From assembly GCA_951640165.1 (NCBI GenBank), contig OX621261.1, forward strand, positions 3,410,001 through 3,474,000: a stretch of DNA of 64,000 bases, read 5' to 3'. Below, piece by piece: positions 33,601-37,452 of this stretch (position 1 is the first letter of the stretch; every line of letters starts with the position of its first letter). Position numbers and translations under genes: made by a program. The notes below the pieces were generated by a model that saw nothing but the letters and a program-made list of their open reading frames with translations, was not told the origin of the DNA and made no database searches. Source of the stretch: Pseudoips prasinana (Eukaryota > Arthropoda > Insecta > Lepidoptera > Nolidae).

Positions 33601-35142
33601 TCATGGATGTTTATTTTTGTATTTATCTATCTATATAAGTATGTATATCGTCGCCTGGTACTAGAGATGTAAAATGACTGAATATGACTAGTCACAATTG
33701 TCATAAACCTTAAATGACCGGTCATTTACTATCAAATTCTTATTGTCTATTTTCGACTACCACTCAATTATTTATTTATTTAGGTAGCCAATTTATATGC
33801 ACGTTTAAATGAAGCAACGTTTTATTTCGTATTATATCATGAGAGGATAAGACTACATCAAAGTCGGTGCGCGAGGCGATGCGACGTTGCCATTTTGTCT
33901 TAAATGCACGCTTGATTAGAAATGTAAAATGATTAACACTATATAATAATACTATAAGTCATAAAAACCACTTTTTTTTCAATTTAGAAGTTGTAGACTT
34001 TTATCAACGACAAAAACTTAAAAGGTAATGGAATTAAATTGACTGAAAATTACCATTTTTGACAGTTAATGACCATTTTTGACCAATTTGACCGTAAATG
34101 ACAGTCAGTCTAATTCAGTCACTTTATTCATTTTCAACACTACCTGGTACCCATAGTACAAGCTTTGCTTAGTTAGGGGCTAGGATGATCTGTGTGACAT
34201 TGTCCCCAGATATTATTTTATTACATTTTATTTTAATTCGTTTTTACAGCGGATGAAATATTGGGAGTACAGACGTCTACTAAACCACCCACAATCCCTT
34301 TTAGAAAACATTGGGGATCGTACAACACCATCGCAAATCGACGCAACCATGCTATGGAGACCTACAAAACAAAACTTAGTCACCAACAAAGATTCTTTGA
34401 TACGAATTTTAGGTACGAAAAATATCTAAAAGGACGAAAATTCGTCGACCCCGAGACAAATGACAAAATATCAAATTACAATTTCATCGACCCTGAAATA
34501 AATGACAGAATATCACATCACAAATTCGTTGACCCCGAAATAAATCACAGAATTTCACATCACAAATTCGTTGACCCCAAAATAAATGACAGAAGTTCAC
34601 ATCACAAATTCTTCGACCCCGAAATAAATGACAGAGTTTCACGTCACAAATTCGTCGACCCCGAATTAAATGACAGAATTTCACGTCATAAATTAGTCGA
34701 CCATGGATTAAATAAAAAAATGTCACATCACACAACTGTACGCAGTTATAACACAAAGAAGCGTATATATTTCAATACGAAAAAATATATTTCAAAAATA
34801 ACAGACGATACAGAAAAGAAAAATAATTTCAAAATAAATACTATAAATAATATATATAGGAAATTCAAAAGCATACAAAATACAACAACAAAGAAATACA
34901 ATGACAAACTTAACGATAGAAGATATTTTGAACCGGTAAATAAAAATATTAAAAACACATTTAGATTCGCCCATCAAAGCGACCACATGAAGAAAGTATT
35001 ACGCAAAATGTTTGAAAAGGCCGTGGCAAAGAAGGCTGCGGAATACAGAAAAAATAAAGGATTGACAGATTCTGTCAGTGACGAAGAAGGATTATTGAAG
35101 AACAATTTGAATAAAGCCTTCGGATTTCGAAAATCATATTAA
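402..35142 (+). CDS. Gene 1: uncharacterised eight-exon protein-coding gene
   Basis: Exons 402-621, 8051-8124, 9556-9709, 11915-12095, 17889-17989, 25993-26169, 30010-30195 and 34250-35142 all have AG/GT borders and join in phase. Spliced phases are 1, 0, 1, 2, 1, 1, 1, ending at a TAA. From ATG 441 the sum is 1947 nt, or 648 residues. I do not recognise the family. The protein has a Ser/Thr/Pro-rich start, an acidic stretch (exon 3), a probably helical middle (exons 4-7) and a basic Asn/Lys/His-rich tail with seven 14-residue repeats. No signal peptide or membrane segment is visible. The reading frame stays open upstream of ATG 441 to an acceptor at 400-401, so 402-621 may be internal and the true N-terminus outside the window. 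Gene existence is well supported by phase agreement; the function is unknown. Confidence 0.8.
914..1203 (-). repeat. LTR (3' relative to element)
   Basis: A 290-bp LTR with 9-bp terminal inverted repeats TGTCGGAGA/TCTCCGACA. It is near-identical to 5209-5498. Confidence 0.9.
1300..1780. repeat. Minisatellite, ~40-bp units with AAAGCG...GCTTTCA core
   Basis: About ten units share CAAAGCGTT(G/A)(A/C)AGCTTTCAGCAT, regular in the centre (about 1420-1640) and degenerate at the edges. Each unit contains AAAGC and GCTTT as a short inverted repeat. It lies inside the LTR element; apparent ORFs here are period artefacts. Confidence 0.85.
2081..2474 (-). pseudogene. Integrase core remnant of the LTR element
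   Basis: Two overlapping minus-strand frames together look like part of an integrase catalytic core: a VDAFTK motif, ISDQVTSF (near the second acidic residue), then [10 protein letters not shown] in the shifted frame. At least one frameshift separates them, so this is not functional. Confidence 0.6.
2545..2865. repeat. Second minisatellite, ~38-bp units with AAAGCGCGGAGCTTTCA core
   Basis: About eight units of CAAGCACAAAGCGCGGAGCT followed by TTCAATGCTCAA. The core again pairs AAAGC with GCTTT, so it is related in design to 1300-1780 but has a different spacer. Confidence 0.85.
3930..4150 (-). pseudogene. Retropepsin-like protease remnant
   Basis: Read on the minus strand, [13 protein letters not shown] is followed by an in-frame stop, then sequence compatible with the rest of an aspartic protease. 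Asp-Ser-Gly-Thr is the catalytic signature of this family. It lies between the gag-like and integrase remnants, the expected order. Confidence 0.55.
4903..5319 (-). CDS. gag-like N-terminal ORF of the LTR element
   Basis: A 138-codon open frame beginning in the LTR. The likelier start is an internal Met-Ala-Asp near 5260. The product is Ser/Thr/Pro-rich and then basic, with no zinc knuckle, so the gag assignment rests on position only. The frame ends at 4903, and a further minus-strand open stretch (4863-4579) may be its degraded continuation. Confidence 0.4.
   Translation of the reverse strand: MAYRARLRRVCALILLTTCMMADTNDVSELNPSESPTAAVGSIPKSSHVSTAMPATQNQEYFRDSVPPRSENSVVTKLKNNVENTTPLIVNLRLYRKLVDRLRNAKRYIHTYSTSSSQVDFEVVPVVQNVRRFGAVTV
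5209..5498 (-). repeat. LTR (5' relative to element)
   Basis: Partner of 914-1203. The element's first ORF (5319 downwards) starts inside this LTR and runs out of it into the interior. Confidence 0.9.
5503..5843 (+). repeat. Tandem pair of CTAG-C repeats
   Basis: Two units of about 172 bp, each running from TGTGCCCCGCGGTGTTACCC to TTTTTATATAGTAGACTAG. The units are near-identical. A third copy at 12225-12837 is broken by an LTR insertion. Confidence 0.8.
5997..6106. repeat. Foldback sequence, ~50-bp arms
   Basis: CAATGGAGGCTAGCTAACTG is answered by its near-complement ending GGCCTCCATTG; the arms meet near 6050. The arm sequence (TATTATAGTGCACAAGTGTG) also occurs at 6370 and resembles the body of the SINE-4 copy at 54413. 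Confidence 0.75.
6117..6320 (+). repeat. SINE-1 (tRNA-headed)
   Basis: The head has a B-box-like GGGTTCGAGTCCCGCG after GTGGCGCAGCGGCTAAGAC, then a body with ACAACTATTTGTGTGACCC. A truncated copy is at 55780-55960. It is a tRNA-derived SINE rather than a tRNA gene because no acceptor stem closes. Confidence 0.7.
6340..6560. repeat. Composite of SINE-4 body and foldback-element end
   Basis: 6340-6450 repeats the GCGCAGGACATATTATAGTG theme of SINE-4. 6480-6560 (CCGGCTAAGTCGCCGAACAT, GGCGTTCAAATAAATAAAGG) matches an arm of the foldback element at 32801-33147. Confidence 0.55.
6561..8050. other. Intron 1, mostly unassigned
   Basis: AT-rich with no confident gene or repeat except a CA-rich microsatellite at 7815-7885. 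An open stretch at 7699-7807 ([20 protein letters not shown]) looks protein-like and starts after an AG, but no phase-compatible donor was found, so it is not added to gene 1. Confidence 0.5.
8051..8124 (+). CDS. Gene 1 exon 2, short exon
   Basis: This 74-nt exon was found because exon 1 (phase 1) and exon 3 (phase 0) cannot splice together directly. TTCCTCAGCAG precedes 8051 and GTAAGT follows 8124. It reads through in phase 1 and ends in phase 0, encoding about 24 residues ([20 protein letters not shown] and on to PTLPG). The acceptor is a CAGCAG tandem, so use of the first AG would add one codon. Confidence 0.72.
8249..8325 (-). repeat. CTAG-A fragment
   Basis: Its end (TAATGCGGGTAAAACAGC, GGGGAACAGCTAGT) is the reverse complement of the CTAG-A head. 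Confidence 0.55.
8372..8525 (-). mobile_element. LINE 3'-end fragment (RT C-terminus)
   Basis: GTCCACTGCTGGACAAAGGC and CACAAGATCATCGGACCACC are the reverse complement of sequence coding the WTDDL...QDR...LWRSLGEAF tail seen at 31900-32170 and 56237-56362. Confidence 0.6.
8659..8905 (+). repeat. SINE-2 (tRNA-headed, ATT tail)
   Basis: The head has AGCCTAGTTGGTAGTGCT and B-box GGGTTCGAATCCCGG. The body has GTGATGAGCACGAATATTTG and ATCGTCGCCTGGTACCCATA, ending in an ATT-rich tail. The head lacks some bases seen in the 37653 copy. Confidence 0.75.
9061..9551 (+). repeat. Rep-G insertion abutting gene 1 exon 3 acceptor
   Basis: It carries the GCGCATTGGATCC core and ends (ATTTT)n next to TCTGCAG. 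The inverted exon copy at 29560-29870 lacks this insertion and shows the uninterrupted site (TTTTAACTCTGCAG on its strand), so the insertion post-dates that duplication or was absent from its source. Confidence 0.85.
9556..9709 (+). CDS. Gene 1 exon 3, acidic segment
   Basis: TCTGCAG precedes 9556 and GTAAGG follows 9709. It encodes about 51 residues starting [20 protein letters not shown], then an acidic run ([11 protein letters not shown]) and YTGLIDGDE. It ends one base into a codon. Its acceptor is fused to the T-rich tail of a Rep-G insertion (9061-9551). Partial inverted copies lie at 16305-17035, 17466-17838 and 29570-29730. Confidence 0.83.
9727..10640 (+). repeat. SINE-3 with eight-fold amplified tail
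   Basis: The SINE-3 body (TTTGTGTGCATGAACATGTC, TGTCCTGAGTCTGGGTG) is followed by about eight units of 104-113 bp starting near 9851, 9951, 10058, 10165, 10278, 10391, 10495 and 10603. Each has GTAGTATATCA, TTTCCATAGTACAAGCTCTG and an (ATT)n stretch. Unit differences are few, so amplification is recent. Confidence 0.85.
10845..11030. mobile_element. Foldback MITE copy 1
   Basis: Arms of about 80 bp starting CAGTGCCTCTAGCACGAGTT are answered by the complement ending CTCGTGCTAGAGGCACTG; the loop is about 30 bp. It is inserted in a SINE-3 remnant. The second copy is 18625-18811. Confidence 0.8.
11035..11292 (-). repeat. SINE-3 copy
   Basis: The reverse complement of the SINE-3 head (GTGGGAATCAAACCCACGAC carries the B box) and body. 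Confidence 0.7.
11307..11603 (+). repeat. CTAG-B repeat
   Basis: Starts ACTAGCTGTGCCCGCGACTT, contains ATCGGTCCAGCCATTTCAGA and ends CCAATGTATAGAT. Other copies: 15659-15979, 16556-16883 (minus) and 17128-17447. Confidence 0.75.
11604..11882 (+). repeat. CTAG-A repeat, 5'-truncated, next to exon 4
   Basis: Runs from TCACAGCTCCTCCCCCGTAG to TTATATGTATAGAT, ending about 30 bp before the exon 4 acceptor. Confidence 0.7.
11915..12095 (+). CDS. Gene 1 exon 4
   Basis: Acceptor CTTGATACAG, donor GTACCG. The first two bases complete a Val codon with exon 3. It encodes about 60 residues, including [40 protein letters not shown] and VSGFYAFVS, a pattern that looks helical. It ends two bases into an Arg codon. 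A CTAG-A repeat ends about 30 bp upstream of the acceptor. Confidence 0.82.
12225..12837 (+). repeat. CTAG-C repeat split by a probable solo LTR
   Basis: CTAG-C sequence at 12225-12339 resumes exactly at 12781 (GTGCGTTCTGGAG). GTGC is present on both sides of 12340-12780 as a 4-bp duplication. The inserted 441 bp begins TATTACATCC, ends TCTAACA and contains AAGGGGGGAGG before TGTTACATCC, which looks like a polypurine tract meeting an LTR start. It is a solo LTR or collapsed LTR element. Confidence 0.6.
13005..14286 (+). mobile_element. Intact mariner element, copy 1
   Basis: A 1282-bp element flanked by TA (13003-13004, 14287-14288). Perfect 25-bp terminal inverted repeats start GGTCTTTACCTATGAAATTG. 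It carries one uninterrupted transposase ORF. It sits in gene 1 intron 4. Same length as copy 2 (26299-27580) with two differences noticed, both synonymous. Confidence 0.96.
13192..14211 (+). CDS. Mariner transposase, copy 1
   Basis: A cut-and-paste DDD transposase of 339 residues from ATG 13192; an upstream in-frame ATG at 13153 adds 13 hydrophobic residues and is less likely. The N-terminal paired-type DNA-binding region covers about residues 1-110, followed by linker motif WVPHEL (114-119). The catalytic triad is D151 (VTCDEKW), D243 ([10 protein letters not shown]) and D278 ([10 protein letters not shown]), with 34 residues between the last two, the DD34D signature of mariner. Length is normal for the family and there is no stop or frameshift. 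It may encode an active enzyme. Confidence 0.95.
   Translation: MDTLKIRVIMEYEYRRGSNAAQAARNINDVYGANTTNQRTTCYWFARFRSGNFDLKNEPRGRPKTLVDNDELKAVVEADDTQSTAELAAAFDVSVKTILVHLRQIGKVKKLDKWVPHELNDRQREVRVETCLALLNRHTNEGILNRIVTCDEKWILFDNRKRSASWLDPGSAPKQCPKRKLTPRKVMVTVWWSSAGVIHHSFLPNGVSITADVYCEELSTMMEKLAHLQPALVNRSSPLLLHDNARPHTAQQTVSKLQELGLEALRHPPYSPDLAPTDYYFFQNLDNFLAGKKFNTREAVQNAFEEFVASRPADFFKKGINKLPLRWQRCIDCMGDYFD
14349..15406 (-). mobile_element. LINE RT C-terminal fragment, interrupted
   Basis: Minus strand: [16 protein letters not shown] (about 15200) continues after a ~300-bp interruption as [40 protein letters not shown], then [20 protein letters not shown]. This is the C-terminus of a non-LTR retrotransposon polyprotein. 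A frameshift lies near 14590 and an insertion near 14880-15180. Confidence 0.7.
15407..15658. other. Unassigned intron sequence with SINE-3 scraps
   Basis: Only a short SINE-3-like piece (ACTATGGAAACCATATAACT) near 15590 is recognised. Confidence 0.4.
15659..15979 (+). repeat. CTAG-B repeat
   Basis: Runs from TACTAGATGTACCCGCGACT to TGTATGTATAGAT. A partial extra 3' end (GGTTATTTCAATATTACAAA) is repeated at 16140-16195. Confidence 0.7.
16305..17035 (-). pseudogene. Inverted copy of gene 1 exon 3, broken by insertions
   Basis: 16305-16406 and 16984-17035 together are the reverse complement of exon 3 (coding words for DTPIPTS, IEEE and QEIV) plus its acceptor and upstream intron (TCCTGCAGAGTTAAAATAAT). 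About 45 bp is deleted mid-exon. The gap holds a LINE tail and a CTAG-B copy (16556-16883). SINE-3 sequence precedes it at 16196-16300, as at the 29.5-kb copy. Confidence 0.8.
16556..16883 (-). repeat. CTAG-B repeat
   Basis: The reverse complement of the family, ending CGGGCACAGCTAGTATA. It lies inside the inverted exon 3 copy. Confidence 0.75.
17128..17447 (+). repeat. CTAG-B repeat
   Basis: Runs from ACTAGCTGTGCCCGCGGCTT to TTATTTGTATAGATGTATAG. Close to the 16556 copy in inverse orientation, the pair could fold. Confidence 0.75.
17466..17838 (-). pseudogene. Second inverted exon 3 fragment
   Basis: 17466-17508 (CAGTGTCAGAGGTTGGAATT) and 17801-17838 (TCTTCTTCTATCAGAGTGGC) match consecutive parts of exon 3 in reverse. 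They are separated by ~290 bp of AT-rich, LINE-tail-like sequence. It ends 50 bp before gene 1 exon 5. Confidence 0.7.
17889..17989 (+). CDS. Gene 1 exon 5
   Basis: TTTCTGCAG precedes 17889 and GTACGT follows 17989. The first base completes the Arg codon left by exon 4. The phased reading is [20 protein letters not shown] then [13 protein letters not shown], with no stop. A different frame of the same DNA is also open but breaks phase with both neighbours. Confidence 0.78.
18019..18890. repeat. GGGTTCC repeats with CTAG-A and foldback MITE nested
   Basis: 18019-18115 (AGGGTTCCGTTGGCAAATGG to CCGGCCAAGTGAGACTC) and 18434-18890 (to CTTTGGCTACGGAACCCTAA) are GGGTTCC pieces. Between them lies a CTAG-A copy on the minus strand (18121-18433). 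Within the second piece is foldback MITE copy 2 (18625-18811), inserted at CTG with CTG on both sides. Confidence 0.7.
18625..18811. mobile_element. Foldback MITE copy 2
   Basis: Same arms as 10845-11030 (TGCCTCTAGCACGAGTTCCT and its complement), but the loop (AGTTTTAGTTCTTAATAGTT) is the reverse complement of copy 1's loop. Confidence 0.8.
20294..20521 (-). mobile_element. LINE 3' fragment
   Basis: Shares CTGCTGGACAAG and CATCTCATCCCGT-type ends (reversed) with the inverse copy at 59229-59440, including the run CGATCGC...TCAGAAGGAAGC. Confidence 0.5.
20835..21143 (+). repeat. CTAG-A repeat
   Basis: Complete: from CTAGCTGTGCCCCGCGGTTT to TATATGTATAGAT. Confidence 0.75.
22222..23433. repeat. 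Diverged direct duplicate of a GGGTTCC-type element
   Basis: 22290-22610 and 22965-23350 share GTATTCTGTGAACCGC, TTTGGGGGTTC, TAGGTCTTCAAAAAT and TAGTAAGTAGTTTTTTTT, then CGTAAACCGCAATTTACC. The second ends with CGACTCGCACTTGGCCGG-like sequence at 23420. A LINE tail with CCTGTCGGGCACAGC lies between. Confidence 0.6.
23434..23990 (-). mobile_element. LINE-related sequence plus unidentified ORF
   Basis: 23440-23750 resembles a LINE-associated lepidopteran repeat (GGCCCACCTGATGGTATGTG). Minus strand 23978-23754 encodes 74 residues starting [20 protein letters not shown] then [20 protein letters not shown]. It looks like real protein, but I cannot assign it; it may be a captured host exon or a LINE ORF piece. 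Confidence 0.35.
24078..24463. mobile_element. Long-TIR MITE, copy 1
   Basis: Terminal inverted repeats of about 32 bp: ACAACATGTAACTTAATTAA with CGCACACC at the left, and the complement at the right. AT-rich, no ORF. The second copy (56520-56921) is in opposite orientation. Confidence 0.75.
24783..25259 (-). pseudogene. LINE RT C-terminal ORF fragment (Jockey/R1-like)
   Basis: 158 codons open on the minus strand. [40 protein letters not shown] and [20 protein letters not shown] fit the cysteine-poor C-terminus of insect LINE polyproteins. A CTAG-A fragment (25250-25374) truncates its 5' side. Confidence 0.65.
25426..25744 (+). repeat. CTAG-A repeat
   Basis: Complete copy: CTAGCTGTGCCCCCCGG head, TATATGTATAGAT end. 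It follows an inverted CTAG-A fragment, so the two can pair. Confidence 0.75.
25993..26169 (+). CDS. Gene 1 exon 6
   Basis: TTTTTATGTCAG precedes 25993 and GTGAGA follows 26169. Phase 1 in, phase 1 out. It encodes about 59 residues ([59 protein letters not shown]). The first two thirds look helical; a Pro-rich hinge follows. Confidence 0.85.
26299..27580 (+). mobile_element. Intact mariner element, copy 2
   Basis: 1282 bp with TA at 26297-26298 and 27581-27582, and the same 25-bp inverted repeats as copy 1. It lies in gene 1 intron 6, between an AT-rich tract and SINE-2. Confidence 0.96.
26486..27505 (+). CDS. Mariner transposase, copy 2
   Basis: 339 residues, identical in translation to copy 1. 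The two base differences I noticed (N57 AAC/AAT near 26656; E298 GAG/GAA near 27380) are silent. D151, D243, D278 and WVPHEL are intact. Two uninterrupted copies 13.3 kb apart suggest very recent, possibly local, transposition. Confidence 0.95.
   Translation: MDTLKIRVIMEYEYRRGSNAAQAARNINDVYGANTTNQRTTCYWFARFRSGNFDLKNEPRGRPKTLVDNDELKAVVEADDTQSTAELAAAFDVSVKTILVHLRQIGKVKKLDKWVPHELNDRQREVRVETCLALLNRHTNEGILNRIVTCDEKWILFDNRKRSASWLDPGSAPKQCPKRKLTPRKVMVTVWWSSAGVIHHSFLPNGVSITADVYCEELSTMMEKLAHLQPALVNRSSPLLLHDNARPHTAQQTVSKLQELGLEALRHPPYSPDLAPTDYYFFQNLDNFLAGKKFNTREAVQNAFEEFVASRPADFFKKGINKLPLRWQRCIDCMGDYFD
27583..27680 (-). repeat. SINE-2 3' fragment
   Basis: The reverse complement of the SINE-2 tail (CAGATCATCCCAGCCCC, ACCAGGCGACGATATACATA). 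Mariner copy 2 inserted at its ATT tail. Confidence 0.65.
27690..28340. repeat. Degenerate tandem repeat, ~130-bp units
   Basis: About four units share GTATGAAAAATG, GTTAAACGCATGAAAATT, TTGGCATTTCAGTTAAAAAT and TCCACCCCCAAGGG. I see nothing in 28341-28740 except a weak inverted pair (AACTCGAATT at 28413 and AATTCGAGTT near 28592). Confidence 0.65.
28745..28892 (-). repeat. SINE-2 head and body
   Basis: Inverted head: ACCGGGATTCGAACCCAAGA carries the B box and CAACTAGGCTACGGTGA the A-box side. Confidence 0.7.
29199..29557 (-). repeat. Two SINE-3 copies in a row
   Basis: 29199-29415 and 29416-29557 are inverted SINE-3 pieces (CAGACTCAGGACAAATATCT; CACCCAGGCTCAGGTCAAAC). A third piece with a B box (GGGAATCGAACCCACGCC) is at 29879-29970. 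Confidence 0.7.
29560..29870 (-). pseudogene. Inverted, nearly intact copy of gene 1 exon 3 and its upstream intron
   Basis: The minus strand at 29730-29570 reads [20 protein letters not shown] through [18 protein letters not shown], with two residue differences from exon 3 and no stop, and a GTAAGG donor. Upstream intron similarity continues to 29870, matching 8925-9060 but without the Rep-G insertion. It is opposite to gene 1, so it cannot be spliced in sense. Confidence 0.85.
30010..30195 (+). CDS. Gene 1 exon 7
   Basis: ATTTTTAG precedes 30010 and GTAAAT follows 30195. Phase 1 in and out. It encodes about 62 residues ([60 protein letters not shown]). The dense run of non-repetitive codons between SINE remnants is strong evidence of host coding sequence. 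Confidence 0.86.
30225..30760 (+). repeat. Rep-G copy with nested foldback
   Basis: 30230-30310 and 30553-30760 are Rep-G (GTGTACCTAAGTATCTA, GTTCTGACTATTTACAAGCG). The foldback element 30320-30550 splits it. Confidence 0.7.
30320..30550. mobile_element. Foldback MITE
   Basis: Arms of about 58 bp: ATACTGTGGACACGGGCCTC ... ATTACCTTGGTT and their complement. The centre carries CCCGACGTTTCGGC and CACGGGTCGACTGGTG. Flanked by TATA on both sides, a possible target duplication. Confidence 0.75.
30972..31297 (+). repeat. CTAG-A repeat
   Basis: Complete copy, CTAGCTGTGCCCCGCGGTTT to TTATATGTATAGAT. In 31298-31890 I see only a 13-G run near 31748 and unassigned sequence. Confidence 0.75.
31900..32170 (+). 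mobile_element. LINE RT C-terminal fragment
   Basis: Plus-strand open frame: [60 protein letters not shown] and SLGEAF. This is the typical end of a lepidopteran LINE polyprotein. The 5' end is truncated. Confidence 0.7.
32270..32735 (-). repeat. Rep-G copy
   Basis: The reverse complement of the full repeat: A-rich end near 32270, GGATCCAATGCGCCCC at 32601, CGGGCATGAACACGGG near 32711. Confidence 0.8.
32801..33147. mobile_element. Foldback element
   Basis: Outer arms: ACCGGCAAACTCGCCGAATA with ATGGCGTTCAAATAAAT, and their complement at 33085-33147. Inner arms: AGGTTAAAATGACTTAATCA...ATCGGCTTC and complement. A half copy is at 6480-6560. Confidence 0.65.
33148..33355 (+). repeat. Rep-G 3' part
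   Basis: ACTTGATACGAGCTAGCTAA through ACATGTTCTGACTATTTACA to the TTTTATTTTA tail. Confidence 0.7.
33490..34225 (+). repeat. SINE-2 copy split by a hAT-type MITE
   Basis: Head and body at 33490-33661, tail at 34143-34225. The MITE (33662-34142) is flanked by an exact 8-bp duplication, CCTGGTAC. Confidence 0.85.
33662..34142. mobile_element. hAT-type non-autonomous element, copy 1
   Basis: Starts TAGAGATGTAAAATGA and ends with the complement of TAGTGTTGAAAATGA. An 8-bp target duplication is diagnostic of hAT. 481 bp, no transposase. Copy 2 is at 53375-53744. Confidence 0.85.
34250..35142 (+). CDS. Gene 1 terminal exon 8, basic repeat-bearing C-terminus
   Basis: CGTTTTTACAG precedes 34250; the TAA is at 35140-35142. 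It encodes residues 352-648 of the 648-residue model. After [18 protein letters not shown] come seven perfect-length 42-nt repeats (34438-34731; consensus [14 protein letters not shown], residues about 415-512), then a Lys/Asn/Tyr-rich segment and a possible coiled coil ([20 protein letters not shown]). No Cys-rich or enzymatic motif is visible. Candidate AATAAA signals near 35286 lie inside a GGGTTCC repeat, so the 3' UTR probably includes TE sequence. Confidence 0.88.
34438..34731 (+). repeat. Seven in-frame 42-bp repeats coding 14 residues each
   Basis: Units begin AAATTC or AATTTC followed by GTCGACCCCGA. All seven are exactly 42 bp with no indel, and substitutions are concentrated in the first and last units. 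Period and frame are kept, which suggests the repeats are tolerated or selected as protein. The Asp-Pro, Asn-Asp-Arg and His-His positions are the most constant. Confidence 0.92.
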
Positions 35143-35219
35143 TAACGTTTTATACAAATGCGGATTGTAAACGACTCGACAATGTATTCACAATATTCAC
35201 ATCAGACACAATTAAATAT

Positions 35220-35395
35220 ACCGTTTTTATTTTCACAGATGATGTGTTTCTGTTGCCGCTATAACAACAAATACTAAAAAAACACAATAAAATAAATACT
35301 TAAGTGGGCTCCCGTACAACTAACGTGAATTTTTTGCTCGTTTTTATAGGTACGGAACCCTTCTTGCGCGAGTCTGACTCGCACTTGGCTGGTTT
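35220..35395. repeat. GGGTTCC repeat, truncated
   Basis: ACAGATGATGTGTTTCTGTT, GTACGGAACCCTTCTTGCGC and CTCGCACTTGGCTGGTTTT. It provides the only AATAAA downstream of gene 1. A LINE-type tail follows at 35455-35560. Confidence 0.65.
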
Positions 35396-35836
35396 TAATA
35401 ATTTTATATTCATTATTATTGGAAAGAAATATCTATCGTACAATAAATGGGGTGTCTATGGGCGGCGGTGATCACTTACCTACTTACTATATAGTGACCC
35501 GCAAGCTCGTTTGCATTGCTTTAATAAAAATAAATAAAAAAAAGTATGGTGGTATTTTATTTTATCTTCGTTCATTGTGTAATCCATATCATAGTTTGTT
35601 ATTTTCTCTTTGATCCATACTATTACCAGTAACGAAGATGGTTAGATCAGGTGGCACTTATCATTTAGTTTCTATTGCCATAGAAGCTCTCGTTACAACT
35701 TAATTAGCCCTTAAGGGAGGAGTGTGTGCGCTAACTTAGGTGCACCTAATTCCTCGCATAAACTGATGTTGAATGATTTCCAACGAACACCAACCCTTAT
35801 TAAGAATTCAATCTTTGTACTTCAGCGACCTCCTGA

Positions 35837-36510
35837 GCCTAAGCGCGCACCACGATTTTACTTCTTGCGACACGATTTTAGAATCGCGCTGTAAAATATC
35901 GCAAAAAGTACAGTGCGCGCACTGCGATAAAAAATCGGTGGTTTTTGCTCAGTCTCATGATGGATTCGGTACAAGTTGCTTGTTTGCTGTGCTCTATTTA
36001 TTACTTTGGAGGGAAAGAAGAAAAAATAAATATAATTGGCAATACTGGACTCATCCTTTTACATCGGATAGATTAATTAAGGGTTTCTTTTATCAGAAAG
36101 CTAACGATTTTCGGTTATATACCAAAAAGTTCAATAGCTATAGAATAAAAAATTCAAACATATGAGAAATTAATTATTTGACTTCATATTGAATACAAAT
36201 ATACTAAATGGCGAAATGAAATCTCAGCTGAAGAAAGACTGTCAGTCACCTCAGCTAATAAAAACAAAATAAATAAGAAATAGTGTGCGATTTTCTGTCG
36301 CAGTGCGCGCGGGACCATACAATTCCATAAGCTGCAGTTTACTTTTGCGATAATCACGTCGCGAGAAATCGCAGCAAATTGACACACACCACAATTTTAA
36401 AATCGCCGCGATTTATTACTCGCATGTGCGCGCACTGCCGTACAAACTCATACGTTGCATTCCTGCGATAAAAATATCGCGCGATAAAAAGTCGTAGTGG
36501 GCGCTTGGCC
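35837..36510. mobile_element. PIF/Harbinger-type non-autonomous element
   Basis: Ends AAGCGCGCACCACGATTTTA and the complement of AAGCGCCCACTACGACTTTT. Subterminal TGCGATAAAAA and CGCAGTGCGCGC words repeat. Inside, the plus strand (about 35955-36165) encodes YNWQYWTHPFTSDRLIKGFF ... DFRLYTKKFNSYR, matching the N-terminal W-HP---R--G-F---K-F--Y pattern of Harbinger transposases; the catalytic part is deleted. Confidence 0.7.
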
Positions 36511-36880
36511 TAAATCCCGTAAGGATGCCCTAAGGTAACTATTAGTCGCTTAAATTAAGCTGCTGGTTGAGAGTCTTCTGCGGTAACCATCTGCTCATTG
36601 TCTTCAATTTTTTTCAGATTCTAGTAACTATTAAATTTAAAAATAATATCCTAGTAACTTGTTACTAGTATTTATTTAAAGTTTAAAATAAAAATTTATA
36701 TGTGATGATGAAAATACACAGACCGCACGGACGGACAATTTTTTTTTTTGTTACTTTGTTTGACTATTTTCATGTACTATGTATTGTGAGCTTGACAAGT
36801 GCAAGTGTATGTTAATACCCAAGTGGTGAATACATTTCATTATTTCATCACACCCATATCAACATTTTTTGATTTCCATA

Positions 36881-37452
36881 CGAGCGTTTTCACATCATCC
36901 GATCCGATATCGGTGTCAGACGACGATAGCCGACATCCGATAGCCGACACCATGTGCTATTTTCACATTTTCCAACAAAATCGTTCCGATACAGACATTT
37001 GCTCGATAGCTTAGTAGTTAGCAGGTCATCATGGCAGACTATAATAGAAAACTCTATTTGCTGTATCTATTATATTTAAGATGCAAAATTATCCGTCCAC
37101 AGACAGTATTGGATACATCTCACTGTGGAAGCTAGATATTCAGAGGGAACATTTTATACTCTTTTTATCAAGCAACAAAACGCACCTAGAAAGTTTTTAA
37201 TTTCTTTGGCATCGGACTCTATGCACACAGAGACAATCTAAATTACACGTATTGCACACATACAAACATTATCGCACGACGGCTCACGGGCGTCCGATGG
37301 CGCCGCCTACATATCGGTGTCGGCTCCGATATCCGATATCGGGCAGGACAATATGAAAGACAGGTACATATTTCATATATTATTATTTTACTTACCCCGA
37401 TATCGGATCGGTGTCCGACACCGATATCGGGTCGGATAATGTGAAAACGCTC
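36881..37452. mobile_element. Second Harbinger-like element, TA-flanked
   Basis: Inverted ends of about 40 bp (GAGCGTTTTCACAT then CCGATATCGGTGTC). TA at 36879-36880 and 37453-37454. 572 bp. An interior plus-strand stretch starting ATGGCAGACTATAATAG reads MADYNRKLYLLYLLYLRCKI, possibly a transposase N-terminus relic. Confidence 0.65.

Noticed and set aside
35773..36165. Host gene of 130 residues
   Set aside because: It lies within inverted ends, and its C-terminal half matches a Harbinger transposase N-terminus; it is a MITE relic.
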